From: Areca catechu
Lineage: Eukaryota; Streptophyta; Magnoliopsida; Arecales; Arecaceae
Assembly (NCBI GenBank): GCA_021397845.1
Contig: CM038050.1
Location: forward strand, 141,483,980 to 141,547,979
Length of the DNA: 64,000 nucleotides
Reading direction: 5' to 3'
In this document: positions 21,550 through 32,187 of the stretch, one piece after another
Numbering within the stretch: the stretch's first letter is position 1
Layout: each line of letters begins with the position of its first letter
The notes under the pieces: generated by a model
What the model saw: only the letters and a program-made list of their open reading frames with translations
Databases searched by the model: none
Told to the model about the DNA's origin: nothing
Position numbers and translations under genes: made by a program

Positions 21550-23021
21550 TTTAAAAGTAAATTCAACTTTTTTGAACTATAAGTAAATTTGTCAATAAAA
21601 GGTTTTAATTTTTTGAGTTCATTTTTGTGTTTAGCATTTTCAAGTTCTAGATCCTTATTTTTCTTTAAAAGCTCATTATTAGAAACAATTTATTTAGGCC
21701 TTTTTAAAACTTCATTTTTCATAACTAAAGCATTATTTTTCTTTTCCAAAATATCTAGTTTAGATTTCAAAGAACTAACATCATTAAGTAAAGAATTGTT
21801 TTCTAATGAGAAACTATTAGCATGCTTTTTTAATTTCTTATTTTCAGATAAAACTAATTTATAATCATGCATAAGTTCTTCGAAAGAACTTCTAAGTTCA
21901 TCAAAAGTAAAATCAACTTCAAAGTCAGAATATACCTCTTCATTGTCCTGATGTGCCATGAAGCAGAGATTTACAATTTCAGTATGCTCTTCTTATGAAC
22001 TGTATTCTTCGCTATCACTCCACGTGACCATCATTGCTTTCTTCCTTAGTTTTTTTCTTGATTTCTTGAGGAGAGGACAATCAAATTTATAGTATTTGGG
22101 CTTCTTGCACTCGAAGCATATAGGTACTTCCTTCTCCTTTTTCTTTTCTTTCTCTTTTTCTTTTTCCTTTCCCTTTTCCTTGGATTGAAATTTCTTCTTA
22201 TAGGGAAACTTCCTTCTCTTCATAAATCTTCTAAATTTTTGGGCAAGGAGGATTTCTTCGCCTTCTACTTCTTCATCATCATCAGACTCATCAATCAAGG
22301 ATTCTTCTTGAACATTTGATTTAAAAGCGATCCCCTTCTTCTTTTTATCCAAGTCCATTGTTTTTTGTTTCAAGTTGAGCTCATAGGTCATGAGCGATCC
22401 TATTAGCTGCTCAAGTGAAAGCTTGTCTACATCCTTTGCCTCTTGAATTGCGGTCACCTTTGGATCCCACGACGTCGGAAGTGACCGAAGAATTTTATTC
22501 ACAAGATCAGCATTAGATATGACTTTACCAAGACTTCTCAATGCATTTACAATATTTGTAAAATGTGTATACATATCAGTAATAGATTCATTTGGTTCCA
22601 TCCGGAATATTTCATATGTGTGCACTAACATATTGACCTTAGTGTTCTTCATTTGATCGGTACCCTCGTGGATAACTTCAAGTATGTCCCATATTTCTTT
22701 GACAGACATGTATATAGATATTCTATTGAACTCACTAAGATCTAATGCACAATACAAGAGATTCATTGCCTTAGCATTGATCTCGGATTGTTTAATATCA
22801 TTTTCATCCCAATCCTTTTCAAGTTTTGGGATGGAAACACCATTAACCACCATTGAAGGAATATGAGGACCCTCATCAACTACTTTCCACAAATTATAAT
22901 CTATAGAATGCATATAAATTCTCATCCTAGTTTTCCAATAAGTATAATTTGTTCCATTAAAAAATGGAGGTCTATTTGAGGCTTGTCCCTCAACTACACT
23001 AGTACCAATTGGGGTTGCCAT
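21550..23021 (-). pseudogene. gag: Inner Sirevirus gag
   Basis: Gag starts at ATG 23021 (MATPIGTSVVEGQASN) and is open for 342 codons to 21993. It shows the Copia gag signature (NYTYWKTRMRIYM near residue 26, then KEIWDILEVIHEGT and FTNIVNALRSLGK), a lysine-rich run near residues 270-300 and a zinc knuckle CFECKKPKYYKFDC in which the expected His is Tyr. After a stop the frame continues at 21959-21550 with an acidic, coiled-coil-like segment (DELRSSFEELMHDYKL) that links to protease. The ATG lies 44 bases downstream of the primer site in element sense, a very short leader. Confidence 0.88.
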
Positions 23022-23064
23022 AGATCTTTACTCAAGACGGCAAAGCCTATATACTGAGAACAAG

Positions 23065-23076
23065 GCTCTGATACCA
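23065..23076 (-). other. Primer binding site, inner Sirevirus
   Basis: The minus strand reads TGGTATCAGAGC, a perfect complement of the initiator tRNA-Met 3' end, two bases after the 5' LTR. Confidence 0.92.
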
Positions 23077-23396
23077 CTTGTTGCCCAGAGAGCAACCCAA
23101 GAGGGGGGGTGAATTGGGTTCTCCAAAAATTTAAAGCTAAGCTTGATAATACAAGTTACAAACTATACGAGACAAGATATGTAATTCAGTTTAACAAGGT
23201 ACGGTGATTTAAGTATAATGCTCTAAAGTAATATTGCAGCAAAAATTAAAAGCAATAAGCAAAATGTAAAGAGCAAGGAGCGAGAGAACAAGCAATCACA
23301 AACACAACAATCTATAGTGGTTTGGTGCCAACAATGCACCTACATCCACTCTCCAAGATCCCCTTGGAAATTCACTATAATCCAATGATTACAGTC

Positions 23397-23637
23397 GATT
23401 AGTTTTTCGGGCTCACTAATCAAAACTCGACTTGTTTTACAAGGCTTACAAGTCACAACCTCACTTGGTTTTACGGGCTAACCAAGAACCTAATTGGTTT
23501 TCACAAGGCTAACCAAAAACGTCCCTTGGTTTTCTGGGCTAACCAAGAACCTTAGTGGTTTTGCAGGCTAACCACCAACCTAATTAGGTTTCAAGGCTTA
23601 CCAATAACCTCACTTGGTTTTTCAATAGGCTAACCAA
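23397..23637 (-). promoter_or_regulatory. Hairpin array in the inner 5' LTR
   Basis: This is the same series as in the 3' LTR: GATTAGT/ACTAATC first, then GACTTGT/ACAAGTC, CTTGGTT/AACCAAG, TTGGTT/AACCAA, CTTGGTT/AACCAAG and GTGGTT/AACCAC, with one arm of the next unit changed (ATTAGG) and TTGGTT/AACCAA last. If the TATA-like box at 23929-23940 is used, the array lies in the first 250-550 nt of the RNA. Confidence 0.7.
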
Positions 23638-24054
23638 TAACCTTTACAAGATATAAAATGGAGAAATAAAGAACCAATGTAAGCTTTCAATAATAAAGCA
23701 AATAAGTCGATGTAGCTTGATATGGTGTTGCTTTGCTCTTGTTGAAGCCTTTTGAATATCCAAGATTGAATGATCTTCAATACTCTTGATGGCTTTGAAT
23801 GCTTGGAGGCTTCTTTTAGCTTGTGAGTGGATGAACCTTGAATGAATAGGAGTTAAGGCTCTTCTCTCTTCTTTTCTCTCTAAACTCTTTTGGATATTTA
23901 ATACATACATTCTTGATTTGATTTGGAGCCTTTAAATACCTTCCAAAGCCTCCAAAATCGAAATCTAGCTGTTATACTTAAAAAACTAGCCGTTGGAGGG
24001 CATTTAGGCGAGTTCTGTGCTTGAAAAAACTAGCCGTTACTGTTGTCAGAACTC

Positions 24055-24440
24055 CATGTGTCGACACTTCCTCTTCATGTGTCGACACATTAAGTTGACA
24101 CATGTTTTTCTTGAGTCGACACAAGTTCAAAGTGTTCCATTCAGATTCTCTGGAAAATTCAGCTGAGTCGACACATTCTCGTTGAGTCAACATATTAAGT
24201 CGACATGTTGCATCCATGTGTCGACACATCAATTGTTCCTTCAACTTCTGCAAGTTCTATGGCTTGAAAGTCTCAAGCGATGTATTGATCCATGTGTTGA
24301 CACCTTGAGTCGACACATAAGGTTCATGTGTCGACACATCATCTATGCCATTTGAAATATTGCTGCGTATCGGCCTGAGTCGACACATCTTCTTCATGTG
24401 TCAACACATCATGTCATGTATTGATACCTTGAGTTGACAC
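24055..24440 (-). repeat. GTCGAC palindrome cluster (inner 5' LTR)
   Basis: It holds about ten copies of GTCGACACAT-type words, several as the full TGTGTCGACACAT palindrome (for example around 24058, 24077, 24217 and 24328), with others decayed by single changes such as GTTGACACAT. The cluster is upstream of the TATA-like box in LTR sense. Confidence 0.75.
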
Positions 24441-24702
24441 ATCGGTGAAAAAGTATAGAAATTGCTGAACTTGTGCTAGAACATGTTTCCATTTGACTTA
24501 GTCATCCATTCAACCATTTCTTTGAGTGTCCAAGTCTTGTTTTGTGCAATCATTCCATTCAAACTTGGTTCTTCAATACAATTGGGCTTCTTCAAATTTT
24601 GTGAGCATCCTTTCAGTGAAAATACACTTAAAAAAAATCATTAGTCCTCAAATTATATTTAATTATTTTGCTTATCATAAAAATCAATTAGTAAAGTCAA
24701 CA

Positions 24703-25118
24703 ATATCCCAAACTCTACTCAATGTGTCCTGAGTCACGGGAATCTAGATATCTCAGACCACAGCACTCCATATAAGTCCATCAGTAGCAAGGCTCCCATA
24801 AAACTCCCTGATCAAATGAGGATAATATTTCTTTTTCATAATGCAGAATGAAAATAATCTAGCAGCTCTAAGCAACTCATAAATCCCAAAACCCTCATGG
24901 TCCATAAACTTCTCATCTATTCGGCATCCACAAGCACTAATCTTTCTAGAAACTCTCTCTACTACAGGGGATGGCTGTGGAGGTACTCTCTCCTGCTCAC
25001 TGTGCTGCTGATCCCTAACTGGGTCAAATCATGCCTTAGATCTCCTCTCAGTTGGACTGGGATCCCCTCTAGCTTGGCTCAACCTTTTCTTGGAAACAAC
25101 TTGCTTACGAAATCCCAT
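24703..25118 (-). pseudogene. Extra ORF downstream of pol, N-terminal part (outer Sirevirus)
   Basis: Starting at ATG 25118, the minus strand encodes MGFRKQVVSKKRLS and continues to a YYPHLIREFYGSLA-like segment at about 24800, then DTLSRVWD. The inner element entered right there, splitting the ORF inside its conserved domain; the rest continues at 14191. A few stops are present. The match to the inner element's ORF in order and wording shows both elements carried the same gene. Confidence 0.65.
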
Positions 25119-25666
25119 GTCACTAAGAACCACTAGAATGGAAGAACTAAGGAGCAAAGGGTGAACCGGGGAAAAGCAAAGGGGAAAGAGGAAGAATCGG
25201 GTGAGTGGACCAAGAAGGGAGAAATGGACCAAGAAGGAGCAAACCGATGGGAGGAAGAGAGAATCCAAGCAAGAATCAGACCAAAGAGAGGGAAAGGATT
25301 GGAGGAAAGAAAAAACATGAAGGTTCAGGCTGAATCCCAGAAAAAAATTGCAAAGAACTGTATCAAAACCGACCGAAAGAGAGGGAAATGGAAGAAATTA
25401 CCCAAAAAATGGAGGGTCAATGATGGAAATCCACTGTTTTGGGGCCAAGATGATGTTGGGGGACCACTAGGGGAAGAGAAAATAAAAAAATAAGTGTCTT
25501 CGGAGGGTTTTGTTGATGCCCTAAAAACACAGGTCGACGTTCGTGAGTCAACACTTGGCCAGAAACCCAAAAAAAATCCAGAAAAATTTACAATAAATTT
25601 CCAAAAATCAAGGTGGTTCTAGTGAAGGGTTTAAGATACAAATGAGAGGATTTTGAGCTTAGGGAA
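25119..25666 (-). other. Spacer between pol and extra ORF (outer)
   Basis: No gene is supported. The segment is purine-rich on the plus strand and contains overlapping short open frames in several registers (25161-25493, 25325-25570), as expected from skewed composition rather than coding. Two GTCGAC/GTCAAC words occur at 25530-25555. Confidence 0.5.
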
Positions 25667-27100
25667 TCAAGTAAAAATAAGGTTTGAAGGAGTTCTAATA
25701 AAAGGGATCACGATACCTAACTCTCTTCTAATCTTGCAAAATATATCTTCGCTAAGGAGTTTTGTAAAAATATCAGCTAATTGACTATCAGTACATACAA
25801 ATTCAAGCATCATAATATAATTTTGCACATGATCTGTTATGAAGTGATGTCTAATTTCAATATGTTTGCTTCTTAAGTGTTGAACAGGATTTTTAGTCAA
25901 ATTAATTGCACTAGTATTATCACATCTTATGGCTGTCTTAATTAATTTGATGCCAAAATCTTTGAGTTGTTGTTTGATCCTTAAGATTTGAGCACAACAG
26001 CTTCCAGATACTATATATTCGGCTTCCACCATAGATAGAGCAACTAAATTCTATTTCTTGCTAAACCATGAAATCAAATAACTCCAAGAAATTGACAGGT
26101 TCTACTTGTACTTTTTCTATCAAGTTTACACCCAGCAAAGTCAGCATCAGAAGATGCAATCAATTCAATAGATGAATCTCTAGAGTATCACAGTCCAATA
26201 TCAATTATGCCAAATAAATATCTAAGTATGCATTTAATAGCCATTAAATGAGACTCTTTAGGGGCAGACTGATATCTTGCACACATACATATGCTAAACA
26301 TAATATCTGGCCTACTAGCAGTCAAATATAGTAATGAACCAATGATACATCTATATAATTTTTGATTCATACTTTTACTTGATTCATCTTTATCTAATTT
26401 ACAAGAAGGGCTCAGAGGTGTACCTATTGATTTGGTAGTCTCCATTCAAAACTTCTTTAAGATTTCTCTTGTATACTTAGCTTGGTTGATGAAGATCCCT
26501 TCTCTAGTTTGCTTAATTTGGAGTTCGAGGAAGAAATTAAGCTCTCCCATCATGCTTATCTTGAACTCTCCCTGCATAGGCTTAGCAAACTCTTGACAAA
26601 GAACCTTATTAGTAGCACCGAAAATGATATCATCAATATATACTTGTACTACTAATCAGTCATCATTTTTCTTTTTCAAAAATAATGTAGTGTCTACATT
26701 TCCTCTATAAAAATCATTTTCAAGCAGAAATCTACTTAATTAATCATACCAAGCTCTTGGATTTTGTTTCAAACCATACAAAGCTTTATGAAGTTTAAAA
26801 ACATGATTAAAAAATTTATGACTTTCATGACTAGGGGGTTGATCTACATATACTTCTTCAATAAATCCATTTAGAAAAGCACTTTTGACATCCATTTGAA
26901 ATAGTTTGAAATCCATGAAACATGCAAATGCTAATAATAGTCTAATTGCCTCTAGTCTAGCAACAGGAGTAAAGGTTTCATCAAAATCAATCTCTTCCTC
27001 CTGATTTTAGCCTTTGGCAACTAGCCTAGCTTTATTTCTAGTAACTACTCCATTTTTATCAAATTTATTTCTGAAAACCCATTTGGTTCCTATTATTGAA
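25667..27100 (-). pseudogene. pol: Outer Sirevirus reverse transcriptase and RNase H
   Basis: RT copies RNA into cDNA and RNase H removes the RNA. The minus strand shows the RT start (about 27060-26960), a DVKSAFLNGFIEE-like segment at about 26880, the catalytic VVQVYIDDIIF (Y-I-D-D) at about 26630, then TASRPDIMFSICMCARYQS (about 26300) and RNase H with EAEYIVSGSCCAQ and KHIEIRHHFI (26032-25667). Stops interrupt it, one just before the YIDD motif. This copy still has the whole RT that the inner copy lacks. Confidence 0.85.
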
Positions 27101-28250
27101 ATATTAGTAGGTCTTTCAACTAAAGTCCAAATATTATTTTTTTTGAATTAATTTAGTTCATCTTGTATATCATTTATCCAATTACAATCATTTTCAGCTT
27201 CTTCAATTGATTTTGGTTCTATTTGAGAAACAAAAGCTAAGTAATCACATACATTTCTTAAGGAGAAACGAGTACTTACCCCTTTTGATGGATCACCAAT
27301 TATATGTTCTTTGGGGTGTCCATGAGCATACCTCCATTCTTTAGGTAATGGCTTGGGTGTGGATGAGGCTCCAACTCCTTCTACTTGTTCTTCTTCATTG
27401 TCTTGATCATCATTTTTCTCCCTAGATGTCTCTTCATTGATGCTCATCTTTTCAATCCTTTGAACACACCATCATCAAGAATATTTTCTTTTCTAGAAGA
27501 TTTTTCAATAGTCTCATCAAAGACAACATGAATGGATTCTTCAACAAAAAGTATTCTTCCGTTGATAACCCTGTATGCCTTGCTAGATGTAGAGTAACCT
27601 AAAATGATACCTTCATCTGTCTTGGCATCAAATTTACTTAGATTGTCCTTGCCATTATTTAAAATAAAACAATGGCATCCAAAAACATGAAAATACTTAA
27701 TAGTTGGTTTTCTACCTTTTCAAAGCTCAATAGGTGTTTTCTTTAAAATAGGCCAGATTAAAACATGATTTAAAATATAGTAAATAGTGTTTATGGCTTC
27801 TGCCCAAAAATATATAGGCAAATCATTTTTGCTAAGCATGGTGCATGCCATTTCTTCAAGAGTTCTATTTTTTCTATCTACTATCCCATTTTGTTGAGGT
27901 GTCCTGGTATAGAAAAATTATGATGAATGCCATTTTCATTGCAAAACTTTTTAAAATCTTGATTTTCAAATTTCGTACCATGATCACTTTGTAAAGAAAT
28001 AATTGAAACACATTTTTTATTTGAAACTCTCTTATGAAATTTAATGAATGTAGAAAATGTTTCATCTTTATGAGCTAAAAATATGACTCATGTGAAACGT
28101 GAGAAGTCATCCACAATAACTAGACCATACTTCTTATCTGCCAAACTAGTTGTTCTAGTAGGTTCAAAGACTTCCATATGAAGTAATTCTAGGGGTCTAG
28201 ATGTGAGACAACTCCCTTAGGTTTGAAAGAAGATTTAGTTTATTTTCCAA
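27101..28250 (-). pseudogene. pol: Outer Sirevirus integrase core and C-terminal region
   Basis: The integrase core is decayed between about 28240 and 27660 on the minus strand, with the PYELWKGR-like end near 27730 and a VFGCHCFIL-like segment near 27680. The 99-codon open stretch 27447-27148 is the acidic linker to RT, with RYAHGHPKEHIIGDP, a phrase shared with the inner copy. Confidence 0.75.
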
Positions 28251-28275
28251 GTTGGCAAGCACTACAAATCTTGTC

Positions 28276-28806
28276 CTATTCAAAACTAAGTTTTGGCAAA
28301 TCTTTTATGAGATTATTTTTGTTAAGTTTTGAAAGCAAATGCATACTTGCATGTCCTAGTCTACGATGCCAAAGCCAACTAGTTTTATTGATCTTGGCTT
28401 CCATTGCCACTAGGCATTGACCATTTTGCACTGGTAGATCATCAATATCAACTACGTAAATGTTGCCATACCTATGACTAATAAACTTGATGCCATTGTC
28501 ATCAAGACTAGACATAATGCACATGGAAGATTCAAAAATAATTTTAAAATTTTTGTCACAAAATTGGCTAATACTAAGTAAATTATGCTTTAAACCATCA
28601 ACAAGAAGAACATTATCTATATAAGTGGAGGGGGTGATATGGACATTATCGATACTAATGATTTTGCCCTTTCCATTATCACCAAAGGTTACATTTCTAC
28701 CATTTTGATACTCAAGAGATGATAATTGCTCCACATCTCCTGTCATGTGCCTTGAGCAACCACTGTCGAGGTACCACAATCTTTTTTGGTTGGTTGTAAG
28801 ACACAC
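28276..28806 (-). pseudogene. pol: Outer Sirevirus protease and integrase zinc domain
   Basis: There are 176 open codons. The protease active site WYLDSGCSRHMTG is intact at the start, followed by VLLVDGLKHNLLSIS, and near the end the integrase zinc-binding WLWHRRLGHASM. Frames on either side are broken. Confidence 0.85.
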
Positions 28807-29129
28807 CTACAAGAACAAATCAGGTGGAGACTTTAGATACCAAAGTCATCTTGGATCCTTTAGGGTTAGTAGATATGGTTCCATTTGGAACCCAAACTTT
28901 TCTAACCTGATTTAATTACCTTTTGTCACATATATATGATTTATGTCCTACTTTGCCACAAGAATAACAAGTAATAGTAGAAGAAGCAGGCACAAAGAAA
29001 TTTTTGAAATATTTTTGCTATTTTTGTGGTCTAAAATCTAATCCATCTTTGTTAAAAATAGTTCTTTGATTATTTAAAAGCATGTTGAGTTTTTCAGAAC
29101 TGTAAGTAAATTTTTCAACAAAAGGTTTT

Positions 29130-30530
29130 TACCTTTTCAAGTTCATCTTTGTACTTCTTGTTTTCTTGCAAAAGCTCTTTATTTTGTTTAACAAGTTTTT
29201 CAATTGTTGCAAAAAATTATCCTTTTTCAAATCTTCCTTTTCCTTTTCTAAAGAGGTGATTTTATCAGTTAACTTCTTGTTTTCTTAATGCAAACAGTCA
29301 TTTTCAATCAAAGACTTATCATTTGTTTTAATCAACTCCAAATTTTGCTTTCTTAGTTCTTTGTTTTTCATTTTAAGTTTTTGATATTCAACTACTAATT
29401 CATTAAAAACATCATGAAATTCTTCGAAAGTAAACTCATTTTCAAGTTTAGATTTTACCTCATCATCGTTAGCCATCAAGCAAAAATTGTCAACCTCTTG
29501 TTGCTCTTCATTCGAACTCGAGTCATCACTCTCGCTCCAGGTTGCCATCATGGCTTTCTTTCTTAATTTATTTCTGCTCTTCTTCAACAAGGGGCAATCC
29601 ATCTTGAAGTGGCTAGGTTTCTTGCAATCGAAACAAATGGGTTGCTCCCTTTCCTTCTCTTTTTCTTTCTCTTTACTAGGCTCTCCCTTTTAAGGCTTCT
29701 TCTTGAAATTGTACTTTTTCTTTCTCATGAACCTCTTGAACTTCCTTGAGATGAGAGCCATTTTATCTTTATCATATTCCACATCAGAATCATCACTTGA
29801 ATCATCCTTGGTTGTGGACTTAAATGCTATGGTCTTCTTCTGTTTGTCATTGTCTATAACCTTTTGTTTTAGTGACAGTTCATATGTCATGAGAGATCAT
29901 AAAAGCTACTCAAGAGGTAGAGTGTTGACATCCTTAGCTTCTTCAATGGTTGCCATCTTTGGATCCCATGATGAAGGAAGTGATCTAAGAATTTTGTTAA
30001 CTAATTCAGCATTAGAAATGATTTTACCTAAGCTTCTCACACCATTCATAATGTTAGTAAATCTAGTATACATTTCACTAATAGATTCAGATGGTTCCAG
30101 TCTAAACATTTCATAAATATGAATGAGCATGTTAACTTTGGTAGTCTTCACTTGATGTGTACCCTCATGGGTAACTTCAAGTGTATTCCATATTTCCTTG
30201 ACGGAGAGCTAATTTAAAATTCTATTAAATTCACTTGAGTCTAAAGTACAAAATAGTAAATTCATAGCCTTAGCATTTAGCTCAACTTGCTTAATGTCAT
30301 TCTCATCCGAATCATCTTCTAATTTGGGAGTAGGAATGCCATTAACCAAGATGGTAGGCTGATGAGGATCTTTAACAATGGTCCTCCAAAAATTATAATC
30401 AATGACTTGAATGTAAATGTGCATGCGTATCTTCCAATATGTATAATTTATGTCATTAAATAGTGGGGGACGGTTTGAGGCTTGACCCTCAACAATTCCA
30501 ACACCAATTGGACTACCATTAGATCTTTGA
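29130..30530 (-). pseudogene. gag: Outer Sirevirus gag
   Basis: Homologous to the inner gag: NYTYWKIRMHIYIQ near 30440, a FTNIMNGVRSLGK segment near 30060, a basic segment near 29700 and a complete zinc knuckle CX2CX4HX4C at about 29640-29590. An acidic coiled-coil segment with repeated Glu/Lys (FEEFHDVFNELVVEYQKL) follows at 29602-29285. The initiating ATG is in another frame than the body, so at least one indel lies near the start, and three breaks divide the frame. Confidence 0.8.
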
Positions 30531-30564
30531 CTCAAGATCGTTAGACCTATATGCTGAATACCAA

Positions 30565-30576
30565 GCTCTGATACCA
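30565..30576 (-). other. Primer binding site, outer Sirevirus
   Basis: Minus-strand TGGTATCAGAGC, a perfect initiator tRNA-Met complement, two bases from the 5' LTR. Confidence 0.9.
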
Positions 30577-30578
30577 CT

Positions 30579-32123
30579 TGTTGCCCAGTATAGCAATCCA
30601 AGAGGGGGGGGTAAATTGGGTTTATTTAAAAAATTAAAGCAAACATATGTTGAACTTAAAGTATTTATGAAGCAATGCAAATGAGCACAATATAAATAAG
30701 ATGCTATGCTATGTAAAGTAAGCAGTAAATGCAAGAGAAGAAAGATCACATACATAAAAACAAAGGATTTATAGTGGTTTGGTGCACTCCAAGCACCTAC
30801 ATCCACTCCCCAAGCAACCCTTTCAAAATTTTACTATAATCAACCTAGATTATAGCCAACTTGTTTTCAAGGGCTCACAAGCCAAATCCAAAGTTGGTTT
30901 TCTCACTTAGGCTCACCAATAACCTTTCCTTTAGCCAACCTAGGCTTGGATTCCAATTCATGACTTGGAAGGACCTATCACCTAGTTTCAAACACCCTTG
31001 AAACTAGTCATAACAAATAAATTCAGAAGTACATGAGTAAAGCATAAGAAAAACTCTCTATAGAGTAGAAAGTAGAGGCTATGAAGCTCTTGTTGATTGC
31101 TTGAGTTGTCTTCTCCTTGAATTCTTTAAAAGACCACTTTTGGAATGTTGATTTGAAGGCTCAACAGCAAGAATGGAAACTTTTTCAGATGGAATGTTCT
31201 TTCAAGCTCTCTTTTTGACTTTTGAAGTGATATTCTCAAAGGTAGAATTTGTCTCTTATGAGTTAGTTCTTCATGAATGAGTTTGGTGAGAGTTAAATAC
31301 TTCAAAAACTTTCAAAAAATGATTTATGATTGTTGGTAGAGCAAAACTAGCCATCAAGAGCCTTTTGGAGTCAAAACCTATGCTTCAGAAAATATAGCCA
31401 TTACTGTTGTTAGAACCCATGAGTCGATACTTAAGTTCTTCATGAGTCAACACTTGGATCTTCATGAGTCGACACTTGGATCTTTATGAGTTGACTCAAG
31501 ATATAATTCTTGGAAAAACTGAGTTCTATTTCAATTTTGTTCTCAAGATAAGAGTCGACCTCTGGGTCAACACTTGGAGCTTGTGAGTCGACACTTGAGT
31601 CTTCTGAGTAGACACTTGGATCAACACTTAACAAAATCCTCAAAATTATATAGTTTTATATCATCTTTTATCTCAGGCCATGAGTCATCACTTGGTTCTT
31701 CTGAGTCGATACCTGACTTCTTCTTGAGTCGACACTTGACTTCTGTGAGTTGACTCAAGACGTGCCAAAGAGATTGCTGCATGCCAGTTTTTCTAAAGTG
31801 TCGACACTTTGTATTCCATGAGTCCACACCTGGTAGTGCCATTCGAAAAATTCTGTACCAAGCTTCAAAACAAAAAGTGTTCTTCAATAAAACTTCAACT
31901 TCTTCTTCATAAAGCCCAGATTGATCCATTTTAAGGTTTTACAATGTGAGAAGACTTCTAAAATACTGAAATTCACTTAGCTTGAAATTTAGTGAGTTTG
32001 ATACCTTTGTATTGAAAATTTGATCTGCCTGTATCCTGAAACTCACAACTATAATTGAAATATTAGTATAAAACATATACTCAACATTTTGTTAGTCATC
32101 AAAATCAAGGGCCAAAGCTAACA
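30579..32123 (-). repeat. 5' LTR of the outer Sirevirus
   Basis: The LTR is TGTTGCCCAGTATAGC...AAAGCTAACA, 1,545 bp, collinear with 10871-12366 but 49 bp longer; part of the difference lies in the GTCGAC cluster (about 31420-31810), where this copy has extra units near 31690-31740. It keeps the CTTGT/ACAAG and GTTGGT hairpins at 30860-30925. Confidence 0.9.
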
Positions 32124-32128
32124 AATGG

Positions 32129-32187
32129 GTAGCAAGTGATTGGGAGAAGACTAACGATGCGCAACAGTGGTCGGTGGCTGCATGGTG
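32129..32187. other. Pre-insertion locus, segment 2
   Basis: This 59-base remnant lies between the outer Sirevirus duplication (AATGG, 32124-32128) and Gypsy copy C; its last five bases (TGGTG) are copy C's target duplication. It joins 10870 on one side and 43948 on the other in the ancestral order. Confidence 0.8.

Larger units (their letters stand above)
14192..24702 (-). mobile_element. Inner Sirevirus-like Ty1/Copia element, RT-deleted
   Basis: This is a structurally complete minus-strand element of 10,511 bp: two LTRs of 1,624 bp each, primer site, gag, pol, extra ORF, polypurine tract and a perfect 5-bp target duplication ATATC (14187-14191 and 24703-24707). It landed inside the extra ORF of the related outer element. 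Pol has lost its central RT region (see the RT remnant), so the copy could only have moved with proteins supplied by a relative, or the loss came after insertion. Equal LTR lengths suggest a fairly recent insertion; identity was not computed. Confidence 0.96.
23079..24702 (-). repeat. 5' LTR of the inner Sirevirus
   Basis: The LTR is TGTTGCCCAGAGAGC...AAAGTCAACA, 1,624 bp, collinear with 14192-15815. It carries the hairpin array (23397-23637), a TATA-like GGTATTTAAAGG on the minus strand (23929-23940) and the GTCGAC palindrome cluster (24055-24440), which is better preserved here than in the 3' LTR. Visible substitutions between the two LTRs are scattered. Confidence 0.95.
10871..32123 (-). 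mobile_element. Outer Sirevirus-like Ty1/Copia element, interrupted
   Basis: This full-structure minus-strand Copia element has a 3' LTR at 10871-12366, a 5' LTR at 30579-32123 and a perfect 5-bp target duplication AATGG (10866-10870 and 32124-32128). The inner element (14192-24702) and its duplicated ATATC interrupt it. Without them it is about 10.7 kb, a size typical of Sireviruses, which carry a long extra region between pol and the 3' LTR. The gene order gag, protease, integrase, RT, RNase H, extra ORF is preserved, but stops and shifts disable every gene. Confidence 0.93.

Noticed and set aside
25029..25570. Four overlapping open frames, one of 110 codons on the plus strand
   Set aside because: Purine-skewed spacer between pol and extra ORF; no domain, and only the short MGFRKQ start on the minus strand has a homolog.
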